A stretch of 21,014 nt of DNA from Anaerolineaceae bacterium (GTDB lineage: Bacteria; Chloroflexota; Anaerolineae; 4572-78). Below the pieces are notes generated by a model. It saw only the letters and a list, made by a program, of their open reading frames with translations. It was not told the origin of the DNA and ran no database searches. The translations under genes and the position numbers were made by a program. This document shows, one piece after another, positions 1-7,345 of this stretch; position 1 is the first letter of the stretch; each line of letters begins with the position of its first letter. The DNA lies in NCBI GenBank assembly GCA_024762375.1, contig JANTHQ010000002.1, positions 1-21,014 of the forward strand. Direction: 5' to 3'.

Positions 1-67
1 GGGAGGGGGCAAAATTTCGTATTCCGAAGTGTCAATCCGAATCAAATTTTGAGCTGCGTAACGTGAG

Positions 68-1432
68 TTACTTCAAAATATAGTATGTGCCGCGTTTGTC
101 ACCGATTTTCAACAGCAGCCCTTTATCCACCAAGTCCACCAAATCGAGGCGCAGGGTTTCGGGGCTGACATCGGGGCACAGTGTTTGGTAGTCGCGGTTG
201 GTGATGCGCCCGTTTTCTTTCAGGAAATTCATCGCCCGCAGTTGCCGTTCGTTCATATTGGTATCCCATTGGATTTCCGGCGTGCGGTCGAGCACGTTAT
301 ACAGTTTGACGGTAAACGAGTACGGTGTAGCCTTAAATTCGGGCGGGGAATGCCCAAATTGCAACATTTCTTCAATCATCCGGTCAATGCCGAGCCCCAA
401 CTCTTCAATATATCCCCATTCGAATATACCAGCCACCAACCGCGGATTGCGCGAAAAATGGTCTTCCACCAAATTATCGAGCGTCATATAACCGGGTAAT
501 CCGCCGGGACTGATGACTTCCAGCCGGTCTTCATACATCCGAATTTCAACCCGTCGCCCTTTGAGCCGGTAATCGCGGTGACACAGCGCATTGACCAGCG
601 CCTCTCGCACGGCAAATTGCGGGTACTCAGGCAATTCCTGCCGTTTCAGGCCGGTCACCACCGCTTCGACGCGCATTTCATCCCACACCAACTGCCAGGC
701 GCGTTCCATCACCCGCACCAGCGGACCTTCAATTTCCACCCGCCGGCCATAACCCGCCAGCCCGTCGCGTCCGCGTGGTTCTTTGCCGTGGAATTTCACA
801 AAAACCACCCCGCTCTGCGGCAAGTAGGTTTGCGGGTGTTTGCCGAACAGCAACAGTCCGGCCACAGTTGCCTCGCCTTCGGGCGTCATCGCGCCAATTT
901 CAACCAAATGGTCTTCCACACCGCCCGCCGGCGGTTTGCGCCCGCGATTGGCTCGGTGCTGCAAATATTCGTCCAGCACGTGACGGTCAAATTCCAGTAG
1001 CCCGGTTCCGGCCACGGCGCTGGTTTCAAAATCGCCGGTGCTTTTGGTGGCTGCCAAATGGCGGATGGCTTCGCCGCCAAGTGGTTCGTTGAGGGTTCGA
1101 TGGCGCACCAGCACCCGCCCGTCGATGAGCGCGTGCAGTTCGGGGCTTCTGGCTACGCGCAAAATTACCACCCAGCCGCCCGAAACTTCCTCCTGCTGCC
1201 AATCGACCACCACCGGCGGCCGGCACTGTGGCAGCGCCTGCCGCATCGCGGCTTCGGCGTCATCGGGGGTGAGTGTGCCGTTCGGATTGCCGCGCAAGTC
1301 AACACCCAGCAAAATCACGCCGCCATCGGCATTGGCAAACGCCACCATCGTCTCTGCCAGCACATCGGGGTCGGCGTGGGGCAAAAATGCGATTGTCTGA
1401 CCGGGTTTCTGGTTCAAAAACTGTTTGAGCAT
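68..1432 (-). CDS. AlbA_2-domain / GHKL ATPase-type putative transcriptional regulator
   Basis: This 454-residue protein has the layout of the Schlafen AlbA_2-type putative regulators. An N-terminal AlbA_2 domain (about residues 10-120) carries the signature FANADGGVILLGVD. A HATPase_c_4-like domain (about 275-360) carries REALVNALCHRDY and later EELGLGIDRMIEEM. A C-terminal winged-helix-like segment (about 390-450) starts at NERQLRAMNFLKENGRI. Family members bind nucleic acid and probably ATP, but the role of most is unknown; some accompany defence or stress genes, and nothing here shows that. The ATG at 1432 is preceded by a TAAAAT box only six bases away and lacks a well-spaced Shine-Dalgarno, so the mRNA may be leaderless. 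It is divergent from the small gene at 1534. Family assignment is firm and function is not. Confidence 0.85.
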   Translation of the reverse strand: MLKQFLNQKPGQTIAFLPHADPDVLAETMVAFANADGGVILLGVDLRGNPNGTLTPDDAEAAMRQALPQCRPPVVVDWQQEEVSGGWVVILRVARSPELHALIDGRVLVRHRTLNEPLGGEAIRHLAATKSTGDFETSAVAGTGLLEFDRHVLDEYLQHRANRGRKPPAGGVEDHLVEIGAMTPEGEATVAGLLLFGKHPQTYLPQSGVVFVKFHGKEPRGRDGLAGYGRRVEIEGPLVRVMERAWQLVWDEMRVEAVVTGLKRQELPEYPQFAVREALVNALCHRDYRLKGRRVEIRMYEDRLEVISPGGLPGYMTLDNLVEDHFSRNPRLVAGIFEWGYIEELGLGIDRMIEEMLQFGHSPPEFKATPYSFTVKLYNVLDRTPEIQWDTNMNERQLRAMNFLKENGRITNRDYQTLCPDVSPETLRLDLVDLVDKGLLLKIGDKRGTYYILK

Positions 1433-1438
1433 AGCCCT

Positions 1439-1466
1439 ATTTTAACACAGTCGGGACGAAAGCCAA
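1439..1466 (-). promoter_or_regulatory. Putative promoter giving a leaderless transcript
   Basis: On the minus strand TTGGCT (1461-1466) is followed after 16 bp by TAAAAT (1439-1444). Six bases then separate this -10 box from the ATG at 1432. At the usual spacing the first transcribed base would be the A of the start codon. AGGG lies only two bases from the ATG, too close to act as a normal Shine-Dalgarno. Confidence 0.45.
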
Positions 1467-1533
1467 GTTTACATTTCGCATTATAGATAGTTTATGGTAC
1501 ATTTATTTCTAAAGTATTTATGAGGTTTATTAT

Positions 1534-1776
1534 ATGGCCAGCACGCCCCCGATGACAATACAATACGCACAAGATTTGCTGCGGAAAATCATCAACGCAC
1601 CCGATGGCGATACGTTGCATAAAATTATTGCTGATAATGTTATGTGGTGCGACGGTGTATTTTTTGCAGAACTGGACAATATGGTGGAAGAATATCGCAA
1701 CCGGGGTGATTCGGTCAGTGCCCAAAAACTAAAAGAGGTTGGTGATTTTATGGCACGATTACGATTTATGATTTAA
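1534..1776 (+). CDS. Small helical protein of unknown function (80 aa)
   Basis: I do not recognise this protein. It is 80 residues, soluble-looking and rich in predicted helix (for example YAQDLLRKIINAPDG and EYRNRGDSVSAQKLKEVGDFMARL), with one cysteine in MWCDG and no signal peptide or membrane segment. The pattern of a short helix, a break, then DNVMWCDGVFFAELDNMVEEY and a second amphipathic helix vaguely resembles degenerate repeat units found beside CHAT or TPR proteins, but this is weak. A GAGG motif lies eight bases before the ATG, which supports real translation. The gene is divergent from the AlbA_2 gene, and its last 11 bases overlap the 3' end of queG on the other strand. Confidence 0.65.
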   Translation: MASTPPMTIQYAQDLLRKIINAPDGDTLHKIIADNVMWCDGVFFAELDNMVEEYRNRGDSVSAQKLKEVGDFMARLRFMI

Positions 1777-2812
1777 TCTGTGCCAACGCCCATTCGGCGT
1801 GCGTGCGGATGAGTGGCTCCGCGTCGAGCGCCGCAGTTTCGAGTGCCGGAATAGCTTCCGGGTTTCCCCAATTTCCCAGCGCGACAGCAACATTGCGCAA
1901 AAACCCTCTCCGTTTTGTCCGTTTGATGGGACTCCCCTTAAATCGTTTCCGAAATGCTTCATCATCCAGCGATATCAAATCCAACAACGGGGGCGCCATA
2001 CGGTCCAATGCCGCTCGGAAAGCCGGTTCATCGGTGGGGATGGCAAAACGCCGGTTATATGGGCACACCTCTTGGCAGATATCACAGCCAAAAATACGGT
2101 TACCGATTTTCGGGCGCAGGTCTGGCGGAATATCGCCTTTCAATTCGATGGTCAGGTATGAAATACACAGCCTGCTATCGAGCCGGTACGGGGCGATGAA
2201 CGCATCGGTGGGGCAAGCATCCAAACAGCGGGTACATTTGCCGCACGTGCCGCGCGGCGACGGCTCATCGAAAGGCAGCGGCAGATCGAGAATAATTTCG
2301 CCCAGAAAAAGGTACGACCCCAGCGTGGGATTGATGAGACACGTGTTTTTGCCGATGAAACCCAGCCCGCCGCGCGCCGCGAGTTCGCGTTCCAGCACGG
2401 GGCCGGTGTCGGTGTAAGCCCGCCCGTTAACCGGCGCACCGGCTTGCGCGGCAATCCACGCCTGCAATTGACGCAGTTTCGGTGTGAGCAGGTCATGGTA
2501 ATCGAGATTCCACGCATAACTGGCAATGATACCGCGAGACGGGTCATTCAGAATTTCCGGCGGCAAGTTGTGGGTGTGATAGTTGGCGGCAACCACCACC
2601 ACCGATTGCGCATTCGGCACAGTGCGCGACAAATCGGCACGGCGGGCAATAGCATCGGGGCGAGCCAAATACGCCATCTCACCGTGATATCCGGCGGCAA
2701 TCCAATCGGCATAGTAGCGGCTGTGCTCAGCGGGACGGGCGGGAACAATTGCGGCAAATGTAAACCCGAGCGAGCGGGCATATTCTTTTATGCGAACAGA
2801 AAAATTAACCAT
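1766..2812 (-). CDS. queG: Epoxyqueuosine reductase QueG
   Basis: QueG catalyses the last step of queuosine synthesis, the cobalamin-dependent reduction of epoxyqueuosine to queuosine in tRNA. The 348-residue protein has the expected parts. An N-terminal domain carries YTDTGPVLERELAARGGLGFIGKNTCLI, whose Asp in YTDTGP matches the proposed catalytic acid. Two 4Fe-4S sites follow: C190/C193/C196 with C200 before Pro, and C243/C246/C250 in CDICQEVCPYN. A C-terminal HEAT-like repeat (VAVALGNWGNPEAIPALE) ends the protein. The start was set at 2812 because GGAG lies eight bases upstream and the residues after it (MVNFSVRIKEYARSLGF) begin the conserved part. The open frame runs upstream to 2959, but that extension is not family-like. 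The 3' end overlaps the small gene on the plus strand by 11 bp. Confidence 0.93.
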   Translation of the reverse strand: MVNFSVRIKEYARSLGFTFAAIVPARPAEHSRYYADWIAAGYHGEMAYLARPDAIARRADLSRTVPNAQSVVVVAANYHTHNLPPEILNDPSRGIIASYAWNLDYHDLLTPKLRQLQAWIAAQAGAPVNGRAYTDTGPVLERELAARGGLGFIGKNTCLINPTLGSYLFLGEIILDLPLPFDEPSPRGTCGKCTRCLDACPTDAFIAPYRLDSRLCISYLTIELKGDIPPDLRPKIGNRIFGCDICQEVCPYNRRFAIPTDEPAFRAALDRMAPPLLDLISLDDEAFRKRFKGSPIKRTKRRGFLRNVAVALGNWGNPEAIPALETAALDAEPLIRTHAEWALAQIKS

Positions 2813-2831
2813 CACAAAAACTCCAACCGGT

Positions 2832-2861
2832 ATTTTACAGATTTTACACGGAGTTGTACAA
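2832..2861 (-). promoter_or_regulatory. Putative queG promoter
   Basis: On the minus strand TTGTAC (2856-2861) and TAAAAT (2832-2837) are 18 bp apart, a short distance upstream of the chosen queG start. A second TAAAAT lies nine bases upstream of the first. The -10 is good and the -35 is weak. No convincing promoter was found for the divergent kor operon in the same 169-bp spacer. Confidence 0.35.
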
Positions 2862-2981
2862 TGCACCTGTTTTTTAGTTGCAGAAGGTGTGTGGTAGGCA
2901 CAATGCAGTCCTGCCGGGAAGATACATTTCTTGTGGGGCAATGGCTTATCACGCCGCACATTTTTAATTTAAGGAGGCAAA

Positions 2982-3449
2982 ATGGGACAAAAGTATGATC
3001 TGCAACACGAGCGCGTCAAGCATTTAGACCTGACTCAATACTCGCAGGTGGAAAGTGGCACAACCGTCGGCGAGACAGTCAATAAAATGCGCGCCGAGCA
3101 TCGTAATTGCGCCCTGGTGACGCAAAAAGGCAAACTGGTCGGCATTTTCACCGACCGGGATGTGCTGCACAAAGTTGTTTCCTCGCCTGATGCGTGGAAC
3201 AAACCGGTTGATGAAGTGATGACCCCCAATCCGTTTACGGTAACCGAAGACGACAAAGCCGAAACTGCACTGCTTGAAATGAACAAACGTCATTTTCGCA
3301 ATGTACCGGTATTGGACAGCAATGGTCACGTGGTGGGCAACTTAACCCATTATGCACTTATTAAATTTTATGCCGACCAGTTCCCGGAGGCATTATACAA
3401 CTTACCGCCCAACCCGAATCAAATTTCGGACAGCCGGGTGGGCGGCTAA
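2982..3449 (+). CDS. CBS-pair regulatory protein of the kor operon
   Basis: A 155-residue protein that consists essentially of one Bateman module. CBS1 spans about residues 15-65 (TVGETVNKMRAEHRNCALVTQKGKLVGIFTDRDVLHKVV), and CBS2 about 80-130 (MTPNPFTVTEDDKAETALLEM...HFRNVPVLDSNGHVVGNLTHYAL). The tail FPEALYNLPPNPNQ is short and proline-rich. CBS pairs commonly bind AMP, ATP, NADH or SAM and gate enzymes or channels. It starts behind a strong AGGAGG and lies 15 bp before korA, so it is the first gene of the operon. By inference it senses energy charge for the 2-oxoacid oxidoreductase encoded next. The ligand cannot be read from sequence alone. Confidence 0.9.
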   Translation: MGQKYDLQHERVKHLDLTQYSQVESGTTVGETVNKMRAEHRNCALVTQKGKLVGIFTDRDVLHKVVSSPDAWNKPVDEVMTPNPFTVTEDDKAETALLEMNKRHFRNVPVLDSNGHVVGNLTHYALIKFYADQFPEALYNLPPNPNQISDSRVGG

Positions 3450-3464
3450 TGATAGAGGTGAAAT

Positions 3465-5327
3465 ATGTCTGAATTGAAACCTATTTACAAAGACGTCGAT
3501 TCTGTCGTCATTCGATTTGCTGGAGACTCCGGCGATGGGATGCAGTTGACCGGCACACAGTTTAGCAGCACATCTGCCGTGCTCGGCAACGATATCAGCA
3601 CTTTCCCGGACTACCCCAGCGAAATTCGCGCACCGGCAGGAACCCTGGCAGGTGTTAGCGGCTTCCAAGTAAACTTTGCCAGCAAACACGTGCTAACCCC
3701 CGGTGACGCACCGCAAGTGCTTGTCGCAATGAACCCCGCCGCCCTTAAATCCGCACTGCCCGATTTGGTTCCCGGTGGCACCATCATCGTCAACACCGAC
3801 TCGTTCACCAAAAACAATTTAGCCAAAGCCGGATACGACAGCAACCCGCTGGAAGATGGTTCGCTTGAGGGATACAAAGTTCATAAAGTGCCCCTGACCA
3901 CCATGAACCGCGAAGCGCTGAAAGATATTGAAGATTTGACCAGCAAAGAAAAAGACCGAAGCCAAAACTTCTTCGCCCTCGGTTTAACATTTTGGATTTA
4001 CGACCGCCGTCTCGATACATCTCTGAAATGGATTGAGCAAAAATTTGCCAAAAAACCCGCCGTCGCCGAAGCCAATAAAAAGGCATTGTTCGCCGGATAT
4101 CATTTTGGCGAAAATACCGAGGCCTTCCAGGTTCGTTACCGCATCCGCCGCGCCCATCTGGAACCCGGAACCTATCGCCGCATCACCGGCAACGAAGCCA
4201 CCGCACTGGGGTTGGTCACTGCCGCTCAAAAAATGGGAAAACCGCTGTTTTACGGCACATACCCCATCACCCCGGCCAGCGACATTTTGCACTACCTTTC
4301 CACCTACAAAAACTTCGATGTCCGCACCTTCCAAGCCGAAGACGAAATTGCCGGCATCGGTTCGACAATCGGCGCGTCGTTTGGTGGCGCACTGGCCGTT
4401 ACCGGTACCAGCGGCCCCGGCCTGGCACTCAAAACCGAAGCCGCCAACCTCGCACTGATGCTTGAATTGCCGATTGTGATTATCGACGTGCAACGCGGCG
4501 GCCCCAGCACCGGCATGCCCACCAAAACCGAACAATCGGACCTGTTGCAAGCCATGTACGGCCGCAACGGCGAAAGCCCCATTCCCGTCATCGCCGCACA
4601 AAGTTCCGCAGACTGCTTCGATACCGCGATTGAAGCCTGCCGCATCGCCGTCCGCGCAATGACCCCCGTCATCATGCTTTCCGATGGCTATTTGGGCAAT
4701 GGTGCAGAACCGTGGAAAATTCCCGATGCAGACAAAATTCCCCCCATTGAAGTCAAACACCCCACCGAGCCGAACGGCGAAAACGGCAAATTCTTGCCCT
4801 ACAAACGCGACCCCGAAACAATGGCGCGCCCGTGGGCAATTCCCGGAACCCCCGGCCTCGAACACCGCATCGGCGGGTTGGGCAAACAACCCGAAACCGG
4901 AAATGTCTCTTATGACCCGGATGACAATCAGCAAATGATTAACGAACGGGCCGAAAAAGTTGCACGGCTGGCAAACTGGTTGCCGGAACAAGAAGTTTTC
5001 GGCGATGAAACCGGCGATTTGCTGGTGGTCAGTTGGGGCAGCACCTTCGGTGCCACCCGCTCCGCAGTGCAGTCTGCACGGGCCGAAGGCAAAAAAGTTT
5101 CGCACGTGCATATCCGGTACATCAATCCGTTCCCCCGCAACCTGGGCGATATTTTGAACAATTTCAAACGCATCCTGGTTCCGGAAATGAATATGGGACA
5201 ACTGGTCGTTTTGCTTCGCGCCAAATATGGAACCCACGAATTCATTCAGCAAAACAAAGTAACCGGACGCCCCTTCACCATTAAAGAAGTTTATGAAAAA
5301 ATCAACTCTCTGCTGGCCGAAAGCTAA
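3465..5327 (+). CDS. korA: 2-oxoacid:ferredoxin oxidoreductase, alpha subunit (gamma-alpha fusion)
   Basis: With KorB this 620-residue protein forms the CoA-dependent 2-oxoacid:ferredoxin oxidoreductase, probably 2-oxoglutarate synthase, which links the TCA cycle to ferredoxin. The N-terminal gamma domain (about 10-190) carries GDSGDG at 20-25 and a typical FPDYPSEIRAPAG segment. The alpha (pyrimidine-binding) domain begins near 230 and carries the diagnostic YPITPAS at 266-272, TSGPGLALKTEA, and RGGPSTGMPTKTEQSDL. The C-terminal part (about 500-615) has SWGSTFGATRSAV. No ferredoxin domain is present, as expected for the two-subunit KorAB type. GAGGTG precedes the ATG. korB follows after 20 bp. 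Substrate preference for 2-oxoglutarate is an inference from the KorAB architecture. Confidence 0.95.
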   Translation: MSELKPIYKDVDSVVIRFAGDSGDGMQLTGTQFSSTSAVLGNDISTFPDYPSEIRAPAGTLAGVSGFQVNFASKHVLTPGDAPQVLVAMNPAALKSALPDLVPGGTIIVNTDSFTKNNLAKAGYDSNPLEDGSLEGYKVHKVPLTTMNREALKDIEDLTSKEKDRSQNFFALGLTFWIYDRRLDTSLKWIEQKFAKKPAVAEANKKALFAGYHFGENTEAFQVRYRIRRAHLEPGTYRRITGNEATALGLVTAAQKMGKPLFYGTYPITPASDILHYLSTYKNFDVRTFQAEDEIAGIGSTIGASFGGALAVTGTSGPGLALKTEAANLALMLELPIVIIDVQRGGPSTGMPTKTEQSDLLQAMYGRNGESPIPVIAAQSSADCFDTAIEACRIAVRAMTPVIMLSDGYLGNGAEPWKIPDADKIPPIEVKHPTEPNGENGKFLPYKRDPETMARPWAIPGTPGLEHRIGGLGKQPETGNVSYDPDDNQQMINERAEKVARLANWLPEQEVFGDETGDLLVVSWGSTFGATRSAVQSARAEGKKVSHVHIRYINPFPRNLGDILNNFKRILVPEMNMGQLVVLLRAKYGTHEFIQQNKVTGRPFTIKEVYEKINSLLAES

Positions 5328-5347
5328 CAACGAGTTTGGAGTGAAAA

Positions 5348-6889
5348 ATGACTGAAGTGACATTAAACTTAACCCGAAAAGATTTTGTATCTGACCAGAT
5401 GGTGCGCTGGTGCCCCGGCTGCGGTGACTACGCGATTTTGGCGCAAATGCAACGTGTTTTGCCCGAATTGGGTATCCCCAAAGAAGACATCGTCTTCATC
5501 TCCGGCATCGGTTGTTCCAGCCGATTTCCGTACTATATGGACACCTATGGCATCCACAGCATCCACGGACGCGCACCCACGCTAGCTTCCGGCTTAAAAC
5601 TGACCAACCCCAACCTGCAAGTGTGGGTCATCACCGGCGATGGCGACGGCCTGTCCATCGGCGGTAACCACCTTATCCACACCCTGCGCCGAAACATCGA
5701 CCTGAAAATCATCCTGTTCAACAACCGGATTTACGGGTTGACCAAAGGCCAGTACTCGCCGACATCATTGCCCGGCACCAAAACGAAATCATCGCCAATG
5801 GGCTCCATCGACCCGGCATTCAACCCCACCGCCGTTGCCGTGGGTGTCGGCGCGACATTCATTGCCCGTACCGCCGCAACCGATGTCAAACACATGGCCG
5901 AAATGTTCCGCCGCGCCGCTCATCACAAAGGCACATCGTTCGTTGAAGTGTATCAAAATTGTCTCATCTTCAACGATGGCGCGTGGGATTATGCTACCAA
6001 CCCCAAAACGAAACACGAAAACATCATCTATCTCGAAGACCACAAACCGCTCATCTTCGGCAAAAACAAAGATAAAGGTATTCGGTTGAATGGCATTCAT
6101 CCGGAAGTGGTCTCGCTGGATGAAGTGGACGAAAGCGAACTGATGGTTCACTACGAAGATATGCCGGACGGCAGTTTGTCATACTTCTTGAGCCAGATGC
6201 GCCACGAACGCGGCATGCCCGAACCGATGGGTGTTTTCCGCTGCGTGGATGAGCCCGTGTATGAAGAAGAAGTTTTACAACAGATTGACCTCGCCATTGA
6301 GCAAAAAGGGAAGGGCGATTTGCAACAACTCTTCTACCAAGCCGATACTTGGGTGGTGGAAGACGAATCATCCGGCCAAAATGGCAGCAACGGGCAGGGA
6401 GGGAACGGCTCAGTCCCTACGTTGGGGGTAGATGAAGAATACGTGGGCGTCGTTTTTAATGATGAAGCGAGCTCTGAACCGTATTTCTCGCCCACAGACA
6501 CTTTGTCTACCCTGAATCCCCGACAACCGCTCATTGCATCGCAGGATATTTCGCTGGGCGAAGCCATTCAAAAGTTACACAATTTGGATGTGGGGCTGTT
6601 GGCGCTGGTTGATGACAACGGCAAACTCGCCGGTGTGTTCACCGAAGGCGATGTGCTGCGGAAAGTTGCCGGCAATGTAACCGATTTAGATGCGACACCG
6701 GTGAAAGATTTTATGACCACCAACGTAACGGCTTTAAAAGAAGACGATACACTGGCACAGGCCATTCATCTGATGTCCATCCATAAATTCCGCCACATTT
6801 TGCTGGTGGATGACGACAACCGCCCTGTGGGCGTCCTGTCATCGCGGCGAGTAGCCCATTACATTCAAGATAACTTCGCCGAAAATTAA
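5348..6889 (+). CDS. korB: 2-oxoacid:ferredoxin oxidoreductase, beta subunit fused to a C-terminal CBS pair
   Basis: The first 340 or so residues are a normal KorB. WCPGCGDY (C22, C25), C56 in GIGCSSR and C205 in YQNCLIF are the expected ligands of one 4Fe-4S cluster. GDGDGLSIGGNHLIH followed by NNRIYGLTKGQYSPTS is the thiamine-diphosphate site. From memory, family members of about 340 residues end shortly after a stretch like KGKGDLQQLFYQADTWVV. Here the protein continues through a Gly/Asn/Ser linker (about 341-390) into a CBS pair (about 393-510: LGEAIQKLHNLDVGLLALVDD, then MTTNVTALKEDDTLAQAIHLM). The result is 513 residues with a built-in Bateman module in addition to the free CBS protein of the same operon. 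GGAG precedes the start, and a hairpin terminator follows the stop. Confidence 0.95.
   Translation: MTEVTLNLTRKDFVSDQMVRWCPGCGDYAILAQMQRVLPELGIPKEDIVFISGIGCSSRFPYYMDTYGIHSIHGRAPTLASGLKLTNPNLQVWVITGDGDGLSIGGNHLIHTLRRNIDLKIILFNNRIYGLTKGQYSPTSLPGTKTKSSPMGSIDPAFNPTAVAVGVGATFIARTAATDVKHMAEMFRRAAHHKGTSFVEVYQNCLIFNDGAWDYATNPKTKHENIIYLEDHKPLIFGKNKDKGIRLNGIHPEVVSLDEVDESELMVHYEDMPDGSLSYFLSQMRHERGMPEPMGVFRCVDEPVYEEEVLQQIDLAIEQKGKGDLQQLFYQADTWVVEDESSGQNGSNGQGGNGSVPTLGVDEEYVGVVFNDEASSEPYFSPTDTLSTLNPRQPLIASQDISLGEAIQKLHNLDVGLLALVDDNGKLAGVFTEGDVLRKVAGNVTDLDATPVKDFMTTNVTALKEDDTLAQAIHLMSIHKFRHILLVDDDNRPVGVLSSRRVAHYIQDNFAEN
6396..6420. repeat. Intergenic-type GC-rich repeat inside the korB linker
   Basis: Bases 6396-6420 have GGGA and TCCC arms (6401-6404 and 6414-6417) around AACGGCTCAG. 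Read on the minus strand the element begins GTAGGGAC. That resembles one end of the non-coding hairpin after the protease gene (11829-11853), which has AGGGAC/GTCCCT ends. Here it is translated as part of the Gly/Asn linker between KorB and its CBS pair. The similarity is short and could be chance. Confidence 0.3.
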
Positions 6890-6904
6890 ACCGTTGTAAC
6901 GAAA

Positions 6905-6946
6905 ATGAGCCTGCCGGAATGCATTCCCGGCAGGCTCATTTGTTTG
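6905..6946 (+). terminator. Terminator of the CBS-korA-korB operon
   Basis: ATGAGCCTGCCGG (6905-6917) pairs with CCGGCAGGCTCAT (6927-6939), and the loop GAATGCATTC can pair further with one bulge. TTTGTTT follows. The hairpin starts 15 bp after the korB stop. Confidence 0.85.
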
Positions 6947-6972
6947 ACAATCATCGGCTTTGAGTGTATTAT
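6944..6972 (+). promoter_or_regulatory. Sigma-70 type promoter of tRNA-Gln
   Basis: TTGACA (6944-6949), a 17-bp spacer and TATTAT (6967-6972) lie just before the tRNA. Transcription would start near 6979, giving a 5' leader of about seven bases. The -35 is perfect and overlaps the T-tract of the korB terminator. Confidence 0.75.
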
Positions 6973-6985
6973 AGCGCCCGGTTGG

Positions 6986-7056
6986 TGGGGCATCGTCTAA
7001 TGGTAGGACAGCAGACTCTGGATCTGTCGGTCGGGGTTCGAATCCCTGTGCCCCAG
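6986..7056 (+). tRNA. tRNA-Gln (anticodon CTG)
   Basis: TGGGGCA (6986-6992) pairs perfectly with TGCCCCA (7049-7055), and G7056 is the discriminator. The D arm GTC/GAC encloses TAATGGTAG. The anticodon stem GCAGA/TCTGT encloses the loop CTCTGGA, giving anticodon CTG, which reads the Gln codon CAG. The T arm contains GGTTCGAATCC. The 3' CCA is not encoded (GCTA follows), so CCA-adding enzyme is needed. It is a single gene with its own promoter and terminator. Confidence 0.96.
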
Positions 7057-7062
7057 CTAAAA

Positions 7063-7088
7063 ACCTCGGTTTTCACCGAGGTTTTTTT
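7063..7088 (+). terminator. Terminator after tRNA-Gln, probably bidirectional
   Basis: ACCTCGGT (7063-7070) and ACCGAGGT (7075-7082) form an 8-bp stem with a TTTC loop. TTTTT follows on the plus strand. On the minus strand the same stem is followed by TTTTTAG, so it can also end the ppk1-S4 transcript arriving from the right. Confidence 0.85.
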
Positions 7089-7122
7089 GTTTCCGCTCGC
7101 AATTAAATGCTTCGAATTGCCG

Positions 7123-7338
7123 TTATTCCGATTCTTCATAACCAACTTCCAGCACCATGTCGAACACTTCCACAATATCACCGGGCGCGAGTTTTTTCTT
7201 GCGGCGGGTTTCAACCTGCCCGTTGAGTTTCACTTCGCCGCCCTGAATGAGCCGTTTTGCTTGCCCGCCGGTGGCAACAACATTTGCCAGTTTTAAAAAC
7301 TGGTCGAGTTGAATCGGTTTGTCAGTTGCTGTTGTCAT
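7123..7338 (-). CDS. Small S4-domain RNA-binding protein (YbcJ/RlbA-like)
   Basis: This 71-residue protein is almost entirely one S4 fold: IQLDQFLKLANVVATGGQAKRLIQGGEVKLNGQ is the helix-turn-strand RNA-binding core, followed by the basic ETRRKKKLAPGDIVEV. Small S4 proteins of this kind (YbcJ, YaaA, RlbA) are thought to bind rRNA or tRNA, and their roles are poorly defined. The gene starts seven bases after the ppk1 stop with GAGG upstream, so it is co-transcribed with ppk1. No functional link between the two is evident from sequence. Confidence 0.88.
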   Translation of the reverse strand: MTTATDKPIQLDQFLKLANVVATGGQAKRLIQGGEVKLNGQVETRRKKKLAPGDIVEVFDMVLEVGYEESE

Positions 7339-7345
7339 TCAGCCC

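Noticed and set aside
57..71. GTAAC/GTTAC dyad as terminator of the AlbA_2 gene
   Set aside because: Only 5-bp arms, it overlaps the stop codon, and no T-tract follows on the minus strand.
2813..2959. 49-residue N-terminal extension of QueG with several cysteines
   Set aside because: The Shine-Dalgarno and promoter fit the start at 2812; the extension does not resemble QueG and would cover the promoter region.
2862..2981. Promoter for the kor operon
   Set aside because: TTGCAG or TTGTGG could be -35 boxes, but no -10 at proper spacing was convincing, so none is annotated.
3984..5363. Long open frame (459 codons) on the strand opposite korA
   Set aside because: It mirrors korA codon by codon, has low-complexity Phe/Gly/Cys-rich content, no family motif and no ribosome-binding site.
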